In this document: positions 22,447 to 29,127 of the stretch, one piece after another
Layout of the letters: each line of letters begins with the position of its first letter
Numbering within the stretch: position 1 is the stretch's first letter
Assembly: GCF_900107815.1 (NCBI RefSeq)
Contig: NZ_FNRK01000026.1
Location: forward strand, 1-35,746
Length of the DNA: 35,746 nucleotides
DNA from: Eubacterium aggregans
GTDB lineage: Bacteria; Bacillota; Clostridia; Eubacteriales; Eubacteriaceae
Direction of reading: 5' to 3'
The notes under the pieces: model-generated
What the model was told of the DNA's origin: nothing
Seen by the model: the letters and a program-made list of their open reading frames with translations, nothing else
Databases searched by the model: none
Program-made: the position numbers and the translations under genes

Positions 22447-22710
22447 ATGCAAGTGGATAATTCCCTTGAAAAGACAGGGAACCCAATGGAGTTACTTGAA
22501 TTTTTAACGGTTTATTCGGGCTGTCAGTTCATATCCGATTTAAAATTTTCAACACAATGGAAGGTTGTGCTGAAAAGGATAAGTGAGCAGGAGATACTTA
22601 TATATCAATTCTCGTTGGACGAATGGAAGCAGGCGTTAAAATACCTAAAAAACGAAAGAAACTCGGGACAGTCAAGGGAAGAGATTCTTCGACAATTGCT
22701 AAAGGAATAG
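22447..22710 (+). CDS. Small hypothetical protein of the surface island
   Basis: About 87 residues from ATG 22447 (GTG 22453 is also possible). GGAAAGGGG lies just upstream; the more upstream ATG 22408 lacks a ribosome binding site. Predicted soluble and amphipathic, with no signal peptide: MELLEFLTVYSGCQFISDL, FSTQWKVVLKRISEQE, FSLDEWKQALKYLKN and a charged C terminus EEILRQLLKE. I recognise no family. It is the first gene of the unit divergent from the two-component system, so it may be a regulator or chaperone for the downstream membrane proteins; this is a guess from position. Confidence 0.65.
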   Translation: MQVDNSLEKTGNPMELLEFLTVYSGCQFISDLKFSTQWKVVLKRISEQEILIYQFSLDEWKQALKYLKNERNSGQSREEILRQLLKE

Positions 22711-22744
22711 CAAATACAACAGAGAAAGGACAAAAGAAAAGGGC

Positions 22745-23098
22745 GTGTTCGATTTAAAAAGAATAAAAAGAAGAGTGGAAATTGGCTTATTACTATTGTT
22801 TATTGTTGGCTTTTTAGGAAGTGGTGTGGGAGTGATGACGTCAATGCATTCCGTCGATGCTCAAGCTGCCAGCCGGATTTTTGTGCCATTAGTACAAAAA
22901 AGCTGGGGTCATGAGGAAGAACAAACACAAAAGCGTTTCATAACAAAAGAGTCATTCAATATCGTTAGAGGAATAAATCCGAATACGGGTTTAGGGTCGG
23001 GTTGGAGTATACAAGGCTCCATGAAAATGGGGCTGCTACTCTTAATCAGCATCATTTTAATCATCCATATCCGAAAAAAGGCCAAGCAAAGAAGATGA
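22745..23098 (+). CDS. Small two-helix membrane protein of the surface island
   Basis: 117 residues from GTG 22745, preceded by GAAAGGA. A basic N terminus leads into a signal-anchor (IGLLLLFIVGFLGSGVGVM). An extracytoplasmic loop of about 65 residues (SVDAQAASRIFVPLV...SGWSIQGS) follows, then a C-terminal helix (MGLLLLISIILIIHI) and a basic tail (RKKAKQRR). An AQA|A-type signal peptidase site near residue 41 is possible, which would leave a protein anchored by its C-terminal helix. This resembles the end of the SHIRT protein downstream, which also ends in helix plus basic tail. The family is not recognised. Confidence 0.65.
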   Translation: MFDLKRIKRRVEIGLLLLFIVGFLGSGVGVMTSMHSVDAQAASRIFVPLVQKSWGHEEEQTQKRFITKESFNIVRGINPNTGLGSGWSIQGSMKMGLLLLISIILIIHIRKKAKQRR

Positions 23099-23141
23099 TT
23101 ATCAAAAATAAAAGTTTATGCAGATGAAAGAGAAGGACGGT

Positions 23142-24524
23142 ATGAGGAGACTAGGAATTACTTTTTTCATGACGATGATGATTTTTATGAATTTAGGAAT
23201 ATGTATTGATGGCGGAGCGGTAAGGGCGGAGAGTGTGGATTCCATAAGTTATCTTTCTCAAACGTATGGAGTTCCCTATACAGAAAAGGATGCCAATGGG
23301 AGTGCTGCGGATAGGGATCAGGATGGGAAGTTGACCTATATGTTACCATCCAATGGCTATAAAACCGCGACAAAAACAATAAGAGAAACGATCACCAATG
23401 AACAGGGGTGCCAGGAGGATAAAATAACCACGGTCTATACTGATTGGGTTGAATTTAATGCCCGATCGGTGATGGATCCTAATTTAGATGATTATTCAAA
23501 TAATGGATATTTTGAAAAAGTTTATAATCCCAGAAACCATCAGGTCAGCAGCACGACCGGAGCGTTAGCGGATGCCTTCGGCCCTGGAAATCTGGAGGTC
23601 CAACATTGGCAGGATGGCGGGCTTGGCCAAACCCAGGCACAGTACTGGCGGATTGTATTTGCCAGCGACTATGCCATGGATAATGCGGTGATGACCATTA
23701 CCCTTCCTTATGATGGAACCATAAGTTAGGATACAACAGACTGGGTGATTAATCGCTACTATCCTGGGGTTAATGGTGGTGGACACTATACCCAGGCATT
23801 ACAAGCAAAATCCATAACCATCAATGAAAACATTGTGATTATTGAGCTTGGTAATATTCCTCCTGATAGTGCCTATGGAATTACCTTTACGAAACGATTT
23901 AATCCCCCGGCAGATTTTTCAGAGGATAAAAAAATAACGGTTACCAAGGTGACCGGCCAATGGAACGAAGAGGGATTAACGTTGGCACTAGAGGCTAAAA
24001 AAGAGAAAATGCGGGCAGAAGGGGCCATTCCAGAGGAAATACATGCAGCAACCCTGGATTATATGAAAATGCCACAATCCATTGAGAGCATTCGTTATGA
24101 AAATGAAGTGTGCCCCCTCCGCTTTGATGTCATCCATCACTTTGTAAGCAAAACGGATGGAAAGGTGTTACCGCCAGATGTTCTTGGGATTTTGCCATTA
24201 AAACAGGTGGGGAAAACAGTGGGGACAGAGGTTCATGCAACGGCTCCGAGCCAAAATACGGTACAGGTTGAGGATGGTATCTGGCGTTTTAAAGGCTATG
24301 ATCGAGAGAAGGATACCATTGCGAATAAGGATGTTGAATTTGTCGGCTATTGGGAATTTGAGCCGGCAGCAGCAAAATACCCGGCAACAGAAACGAAGGA
24401 TAAACCGCTAAAGAACGATGTAAAAACGGGCATTACAAGGGATCATTGGGGATTGATGCTTTTACCAATCCTGTTGGCTGCAGTGGTGGCTTACCCGGCA
24501 ATTAAAAAAATAAAAGGAGATTAA
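23142..24524 (+). pseudogene. SHIRT-domain surface protein interrupted by an in-frame TAG
   Basis: A 460-codon frame from ATG 23142 (AAGGA 5 bases upstream) to 24524, interrupted once by TAG at 23727-23729 (codon 196). The same frame continues directly as DTTDWVINRYYPGVN. The N terminus is a Sec signal (FFMTMMIFMNLGICIDGGAVRAES). The first domain (about 30-300) resembles a beta-rich adhesin module. Then comes a SHIRT domain (bases about 24115-24370: FDVIHHFVSKTDGKVLPPDV, VEDGIWRFKGYDREKD, VEFVGYWEFEP), known from long streptococcal surface proteins as a stiff stalk unit. The C terminus is a helix with basic tail (LMLLPILLAAVVAYPAIKKI) without LPXTG. GTG 23745 could restart translation but would lack a signal peptide. 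A nonsense mutation is likeliest; suppression or sequencing error is possible. Confidence 0.75.
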
Positions 24525-24562
24525 TTTCCAGTTACTGGAGGCGATGCCTTCGATGGGAACAG

Positions 24563-24604
24563 AATACCCCCAATGATCATTTGAGATCATTGGGGGTATT
24601 TTTC
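24563..24604 (+). terminator. Intrinsic terminator of the surface-protein unit
   Basis: AATACCCCCAATGATC (24563-24578) pairs perfectly over 16 bp with GATCATTGGGGGTATT (24585-24600) around ATTTGA. The 3' end is T-rich. Confidence 0.93.
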
Positions 24605-24650
24605 TATGATCCACTGGATGAATTGGAACACCCACGCGAAAAACTGGGGA

Positions 24651-24680
24651 TTGATGCCAGAATGGAAGCAACGATATAAT
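24651..24680 (+). promoter_or_regulatory. Promoter of the hypothetical gene at 24747
   Basis: TTGATG (24651-24656) and TATAAT (24675-24680) with an 18-base spacer, about 66 bases before the start codon. Confidence 0.55.
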
Positions 24681-24746
24681 TAAGGAAGTTTAAAGCGAGA
24701 ATATTGAATCGTATTTGGCGAGTAAATCGAAGGTGGGGGAGTGAGA

Positions 24747-25205
24747 ATGGCCATTCATATTCGGGTCCCAAGGATGCTCGAGGAGCAGCGGGATGAGCCG
24801 GGAATTCAACAGGAATTAAATCAAGCAGAACGAATTTTGAAAGTGCAAGCTACTTTGCTGACCGATGGACATATTCATTTTATCTTTATGAAGGGGGAAT
24901 ATCGCCAAGTAATGCGTCAGTTAAAAATCACTGGCTTACTGATCAATAAAACGGGAAACCCCCTTCACAGTATCAGTGCCTCCATGCATCTGCGGTTTAA
25001 TAATTTTAAAGCCATCATCCGGCCCCGGATTATATCCTTTCCCGGGCATTATATTGGGACTCTCTGGCCGGAGGAAGGGCTTTTGTTTCACAGCAATTTC
25101 CAGGTAAAGGGAAAAATGGCAAACCAGGTGTTTTCAGCCCTGGATATTAGTGGCAGTATGGAGAACATCCACTTTTCCCAGGAAAAAATAGGCGTTGCCC
25201 TTTAA
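24747..25205 (+). CDS. Hypothetical beta-rich protein
   Basis: 152 residues from ATG 24747, chosen over GTG 24741 because GGTGGGGGAG is better spaced for it. No signal peptide or transmembrane helix is seen. The middle (LKITGLLINKTGNPLHSISA...FSNFQVKG-like strands, IIRPRIISFPGHYIGTLWPE) alternates polar and hydrophobic residues, as in an Ig-like beta-sandwich. It faintly recalls SLAP domains of S-layer assembly genes, but I cannot support that assignment. It has its own promoter. The stop overlaps the stop of the convergent oxidoreductase within TTTAAA. Confidence 0.65.
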   Translation: MAIHIRVPRMLEEQRDEPGIQQELNQAERILKVQATLLTDGHIHFIFMKGEYRQVMRQLKITGLLINKTGNPLHSISASMHLRFNNFKAIIRPRIISFPGHYIGTLWPEEGLLFHSNFQVKGKMANQVFSALDISGSMENIHFSQEKIGVAL

Positions 25206-26209
25206 AGACACTGGAAAGAATGGTCATCATCCGGAAAAATCAATCCAATCTGTCGCCGGGCTTCATCCATAATCTCCAAACTCATTAGGGAGTATTGATT
25301 ATGGCAGGCACCAGTATGGCCTGCTTCAATGAGCCGTACCCATTCGGTCACTTGACCCACCATATCCAGATCCCGGCCTTTGCCAGGTGTGGCACTAAAA
25401 AGGGATTCGGGGGAACCCTGGCGGGGAAAGAGCTTAAGCTCCAGGGGGCGGTTGATGGCTGTTAACAAAAGGGTCCCATCCTCTCCTTGGATTTGGCTGG
25501 GAATGTGGCCATCAGTAATTTTAGAATAGGTTAATTCGGCGTCCATGCCGTCGTAGGTTGCCAGGATGGTGCCCGCACCGTCCACTCCGTTTTTGAGGCG
25601 GATCCCCTCAGCAACAATTTTTTGAGGTGCACCAAAGAGCTTGACCAGGGGATGGATGCAGTAAACCCCAATATCCATTAACGCACCGTTAGACAAGGCG
25701 GGGTTAAAGGCATTTTCTACGATGCCTTTTTTAAAATGATCATAGCGGGAGGAGTATTGACAATACTGGAAGCTGACCCGACGAATGGTCCCTAGACGGG
25801 GCAGGGCGGCTGTCATTTTTTGAAATCCTGGGGTAAAGAGGGCGCGCATCCCTTCCATGAGTACAAGGTGCTGCTCCTCTGCCAGGGTGATTAGCCGGGC
25901 GAGCTGGGCCGCATTGGTGGTGATGGTTTTCTCACAGAGGACATGCTTGCCATGGCTTAGCATGAGAAGGGCTTGTTCGTAATGACAGCTATTGGGGCTG
26001 GCGATATAAACCCCATTAATTTCTGGATTTTGGGCCAGGGCAAGGAGATCGGTTTCGATGGCCTGGGCACCATGTTTTTCTTTAAAGGCCAAGGCCGTTT
26101 CCGGATTTCGGGAATAGACGGTGTGATAATGAAGGGATGGGATGGTCTGGACAGCTGAAATAAACCAATCGACAATAAAATTGGTACCGATAGTGGCGAC
26201 GTTGATCAT
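25202..26209 (-). CDS. Gfo/Idh/MocA family NAD(P)-dependent oxidoreductase
   Basis: A 335-residue enzyme. The N-terminal Rossmann domain shows VATIGTNFIVDWFISA, VYIASPNSCHYEQA and the family lysine in HVLCEKTITTN (usual EKP, here EKT). The C-terminal alpha/beta domain has FNPALSNGALMDIGVYCIHP (the GG/DIG-Y-H catalytic region). Members oxidise or reduce sugars, inositols and related polyols. It sits directly downstream of a sugar-phosphate operon on the same strand, but a strong terminator (26276-26317) separates them. GGAGGA precedes ATG 26209. A link to the operon's pathway is possible; the substrate is unknown. Confidence 0.9.
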   Translation of the reverse strand: MINVATIGTNFIVDWFISAVQTIPSLHYHTVYSRNPETALAFKEKHGAQAIETDLLALAQNPEINGVYIASPNSCHYEQALLMLSHGKHVLCEKTITTNAAQLARLITLAEEQHLVLMEGMRALFTPGFQKMTAALPRLGTIRRVSFQYCQYSSRYDHFKKGIVENAFNPALSNGALMDIGVYCIHPLVKLFGAPQKIVAEGIRLKNGVDGAGTILATYDGMDAELTYSKITDGHIPSQIQGEDGTLLLTAINRPLELKLFPRQGSPESLFSATPGKGRDLDMVGQVTEWVRLIEAGHTGACHNQYSLMSLEIMDEARRQIGLIFPDDDHSFQCL

Positions 26210-26275
26210 GGGGGTTCCTCCAATCTTTTAAGGAAATTCATACCCTGTATAACACTAGATCCTCTGTACAAAGAA

Positions 26276-26317
26276 CCCCCGAAGCCTTTAATTCTTTTGA
26301 TTTAAAGGCTTCGGGGG
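26276..26317 (-). terminator. Intrinsic terminator of the sugar-phosphate operon
   Basis: CCCCCGAAGCCTTTAA (26276-26291) pairs perfectly with TTAAAGGCTTCGGGGG (26302-26317). Read on the minus strand, the stem is followed by TTCTTTG, so it terminates the yjbQ-side transcript. Confidence 0.85.
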
Positions 26318-26325
26318 GAAAGGGC

Positions 26326-26850
26326 TTATTCGCCCATGATAATAATCTTACATTTACGGGAACGGGCCCGGGTGCGGTCAAAATCTACAAAGTAGACATA
26401 GCCGGTTTTTCCAACACCTAATTGGCCGTCATCCACATCGAAGATCGCGCTGGAACCCAGAAGAGTCGCCTTTAAATGGGCATCACAGTTGAGAAGCTGG
26501 GTCTTATCCCCGCCGGGAATCCAGGATTCCCAATCCGGCCAGGTAAAGACATCTTCAAAATGCTTGTCCCCAGGGTAGCGGTATTGGCCAAGTTCCACCT
26601 CGTCGGGAATAATCTTCTTGAGGGCATCATTTAAATCAGCCTGGAGGAATTCCGTGGTACCGTCTTCGGTGAAGTCGTGAACAAATTCTTCGAAAAAGAC
26701 GGAACAGGTGGTGTGGGGGGAAATGACGGTACAGGTTCCGTTCTGGACCCCGCTGTTTTTAATGGCGGTCCGAACGCTGTCCGTGATATTGATAAAGCTG
26801 GGGGTGCCGCCGTGGGATTCAAGCTGGATAGTTTCTTTATAAACGGTCAT
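26326..26850 (-). CDS. YjbQ (UPF0047) family protein
   Basis: 174 residues, longer than the typical 130-140. Family signatures: TVISPHTTCSVFFEE (His46), AHLKATLLGSS (His in the conserved HLK) and a loop with DGQLGVGKTGYVYFVDFD, corresponding to the active-site pocket. The middle (YPGDKHFEDVFTWPDWESW) looks like an insertion. YjbQ-type proteins show weak thiamin phosphate synthase activity, and their true role is unsettled. It is the last gene of an operon with kinase, epimerase, isomerase and aldolase, 10 bases after the aldolase, suggesting a role with a phosphorylated sugar. Start ATG 26850 with a GGAGA-type site (AAGGAGAG) upstream. Confidence 0.88.
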   Translation of the reverse strand: MTVYKETIQLESHGGTPSFINITDSVRTAIKNSGVQNGTCTVISPHTTCSVFFEEFVHDFTEDGTTEFLQADLNDALKKIIPDEVELGQYRYPGDKHFEDVFTWPDWESWIPGGDKTQLLNCDAHLKATLLGSSAIFDVDDGQLGVGKTGYVYFVDFDRTRARSRKCKIIIMGE

Positions 26851-26860
26851 AAATCTCTCC

Positions 26861-27697
26861 TTAAATGAAATTATCGAAATTGTGTTTTAAAACAGCAGCC
26901 ATTCCGGTATTGGCGGCGCGCTTCATGGCCAGGAAATCATCAGCGCCCTGGGCGTGGATTTCTTTGGTGGCACCGACGAGGAAGTCGGTAAAGATATTAA
27001 TCTTGGCAATGCCTTCGGTGGCGCAGCGGTGGATATTATCATCCCCGGAACCAGAGCTGCCATGGAGGACTAATGGTACCGGAACAGCATCGGCCAGTTC
27101 CTTCAGCCGTTCAAAGTTGAGGACCGGGGTGGTATTACCGGCGTATAGGCCGTGGCAGGTCCCAATGGAAACCGCCAGGGAATCCACATCGGTTTGCTCC
27201 ACAAAGGCAACGGCTTCTTCCACAGAGGTGTAAATGGAATCGCTTTTTTGGCCTTCGGCACCACCGCCAAAGGCATCTCCCTGGCCCACATGGCCAATTT
27301 CTGCTTCCACGGTGATTCCCCGGGGATGGGCCAGTGCCACGACTGCTTTGGTGATCGCCACATTTTCCTCAAAAGGTTTGGAGGAAGCATCAATCATGAC
27401 CGAGGTGAAGCCTAAGTCCATGGCTCGTTCCAAAAATTCTAAATCCTGGCCGTGGTCAAGATGAAGAACCACAGGAACCGAGACCGCTTCTCCCACCAGT
27501 TTCCCGATGACTGCAGCTTCTTCCAGGGAAATGACATCCTGATGCGCCTGGGCAAAGGATAAAATAACAGGTTTACCTTCTGCTTCAGCGGTTTGGACGA
27601 AGGTCCGGGCCATATCGAGGTCCAGAAAATCAGGGGCGGGTACGGCGTAACCGCCTTTTTTTGCATCGTTGAGGATTTCTTTTGAATTGACTAACAT
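26861..27697 (-). CDS. Class II fructose-bisphosphate/ketose-bisphosphate aldolase family
   Basis: 278 residues from ATG 27697, with AAGGAG 8 bases upstream. The longer open frame upstream overlaps the TIM gene and is rejected. Zinc-dependent aldolase signatures: YAVPAPDFLDLDMARTFVQT, VVLHLDHGQDLEFLERAM (catalytic Asp and zinc His), VEAEIGHVGQGD, VSIGTCHGLYAGN (zinc His), LVLHGSSGSGDDNI (zinc His) and KINIFTDF. The family cleaves ketose 1-phosphates or bisphosphates to DHAP and an aldehyde (fructose, tagatose, related). Usual N-terminal NAY is APD here. In this operon it probably acts on the product of the FGGY kinase and epimerase, with no need for a glycolytic role. Confidence 0.9.
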   Translation of the reverse strand: MLVNSKEILNDAKKGGYAVPAPDFLDLDMARTFVQTAEAEGKPVILSFAQAHQDVISLEEAAVIGKLVGEAVSVPVVLHLDHGQDLEFLERAMDLGFTSVMIDASSKPFEENVAITKAVVALAHPRGITVEAEIGHVGQGDAFGGGAEGQKSDSIYTSVEEAVAFVEQTDVDSLAVSIGTCHGLYAGNTTPVLNFERLKELADAVPVPLVLHGSSGSGDDNIHRCATEGIAKINIFTDFLVGATKEIHAQGADDFLAMKRAANTGMAAVLKHNFDNFI

Positions 27698-27698
27698 T

Positions 27699-28403
27699 TT
27701 ACGCTTCTCCTTCTGTCTTTCTGTCTTTTTCTGCCTGTAAGATGGCTTCGGCCATTTCCCGAATTCGTATAACCGGGTCCGGTGCGCTGAGGATACCACT
27801 GGTGCCGCCGGTGCCATCTGCACCCAGGCGGACGACATTGTACACATCCTCTGCGGTGGTAATCCCCGAGGCAATCATAATCCCAATGTTTTTATCAATG
27901 GCTCGGATTTTAGAAACGGTATCCAGGATGTAATCATCCCCTGCTACCTGGCCCGTTCCGATGAGATCTGTGGGTTCAGCCAGCAGGATGTCCGGACCAA
28001 GCTGGGCCAGTGCCAAGGCCTCTACGACGGAATCCCCGCAGACAATGGTGGTCATCTCCAGCTCCTTGGCCCGCAGAATGGTTTTGTACAGGGCGCTGAT
28101 GGTCAGTGGGTTTTCGGCATGGTTGAGGAATACCGCATCGGCACCAGCGGCCTTTAAAGAATCCGGCAAAACATGGCCCATCCCACGACCGGGTGTCAAA
28201 GGGTCCATGTGCTGGGCCGTGACGATGATATGGGATGTTTTTTCCCGAATCTGGCGGATATCGGCATAGGGGCAGGTAAAATACAGCTCAATGCCAGTTT
28301 CTTTTGCGATTTCATCTGCGGCGACAGCCAGCGCCAGTGCTTCTTCTCCATATAGATACGATTTGGGATTAACGACTAAAAATACATTATGTCCAGTTTC
28401 CAC
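27699..28403 (-). CDS. Triosephosphate isomerase-like protein, archaeal-type short form
   Basis: 234 residues from GTG 28403 (GGAGG 6 bases upstream; TTG 28409 is too close). The catalytic residues are all present: Lys in VVNPKSY, His in FLNHAEN and Glu in LAEPTDLIGTG. TAQHMDPLTPGRGMGHVLPD and the phosphate loops IASGITTAEDV and GADGTGGTSGIL complete the barrel. Length and motifs resemble the short archaeal TIM, not the 250-residue bacterial enzyme. It may interconvert DHAP and glyceraldehyde 3-phosphate, or a related tetrulose/ketose phosphate, as TIM paralogues do in erythritol pathways. It sits one base before the aldolase. Confidence 0.85.
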   Translation of the reverse strand: METGHNVFLVVNPKSYLYGEEALALAVAADEIAKETGIELYFTCPYADIRQIREKTSHIIVTAQHMDPLTPGRGMGHVLPDSLKAAGADAVFLNHAENPLTISALYKTILRAKELEMTTIVCGDSVVEALALAQLGPDILLAEPTDLIGTGQVAGDDYILDTVSKIRAIDKNIGIMIASGITTAEDVYNVVRLGADGTGGTSGILSAPDPVIRIREMAEAILQAEKDRKTEGEA

Positions 28404-28448
28404 AACCAACCTCCAACTTTCTAATACTTTTTTGAATACTTTAGACCA

Positions 28449-29096
28449 TTATAATTCTTTTAATTGGCTGACCCGATCCGGGATGGATTCCCCTCCGAAG
28501 AGGTAGCTTCCGGCAATGAGGATATCCGCACCGGCCCGGACGAGGTCCGCACCGTTTTGGCCATTGACACCGCCGTCCACACTAATGGGAACGGTGTGCC
28601 CACACTTAGCCATCAGTGCTTTAGCCTGCGCAAGCTTCCCATAAATGGATTCATCCAGCTTTTGGCCGCCATAGCCTGGCTCACCGCTCATCAGTATCAG
28701 CCAGTCCATATGGGGCAGCAGGTAGGGCAGGCGCTCCAGTCCGTAGGACGGCCCGATGCCAATCCCCGCCTTCATACCGAGTTTTCTGATTTCCGCCAAT
28801 AAATGCAAGGGATTGGGGCAGGCATCCAATTGGAAGGTGATGACCTCTGCCCCGACATCTGCAAAGATCGGGAAATAAATATCCGGGTGGGCCACTTCGA
28901 AATGAACCGAAATGGGCAGGGGACAGACTTGGTGTAAATCCCGGACGGTTTGTGGCCCGAAGGCCACATTGGCCACGTAATATCCATCCATGATATCGAC
29001 GTGGAGATAGTCAATGCCTGCGGCCTCGGCCTGGGCGACTTGGGCGCCCAGGCGGGTTTGGTCACAGGCTAAAATTGAAGCAGATATGCGTGCCAT
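28449..29096 (-). CDS. Ribulose-phosphate 3-epimerase family protein (divergent)
   Basis: 215 residues. The family frame is clear: ISASILACDQTRLGAQVAQA, IDYLHVDIMDGYYVANVAFG (metal His and Asp), SVHFEVAHPD (metal His where classic enzymes have HLM), LILMSGEPGYGGQK, ISVDGGVNGQNGADLVRAGA (metal Asp) and LIAGSYLFGG. Differences from housekeeping RPE: HFEV for HLMV and ITFQLDA where a His is usual (ITFHxEA). This suggests another ketose or polyol phosphate, as with AlsE. GAGGAG lies 9 bases before ATG 29096. It is 31 bases after the kinase. Confidence 0.87.
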   Translation of the reverse strand: MARISASILACDQTRLGAQVAQAEAAGIDYLHVDIMDGYYVANVAFGPQTVRDLHQVCPLPISVHFEVAHPDIYFPIFADVGAEVITFQLDACPNPLHLLAEIRKLGMKAGIGIGPSYGLERLPYLLPHMDWLILMSGEPGYGGQKLDESIYGKLAQAKALMAKCGHTVPISVDGGVNGQNGADLVRAGADILIAGSYLFGGESIPDRVSQLKEL

Positions 29097-29127
29097 GTGA
29101 ACTCCTCATGATTTGAATGGGTGACCC

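Noticed and set aside
23727-23729. TAG read as pyrrolysine
   Set aside because: TAG ends several normal genes in the window, no pyl gene is visible, and a surface adhesin is not a known Pyl protein type. Kept only as an outside possibility.
24443-24660. Repeat of GGGGATTGATGC at 24447 and 24647
   Set aside because: Only about 12 bases match, with no flanking structure; probably chance.
27700-27874. N-terminal extension of the aldolase up to 27874
   Set aside because: It overlaps the end of the TIM-like gene in another frame; ATG 27697 has the ribosome binding site and matches family length.
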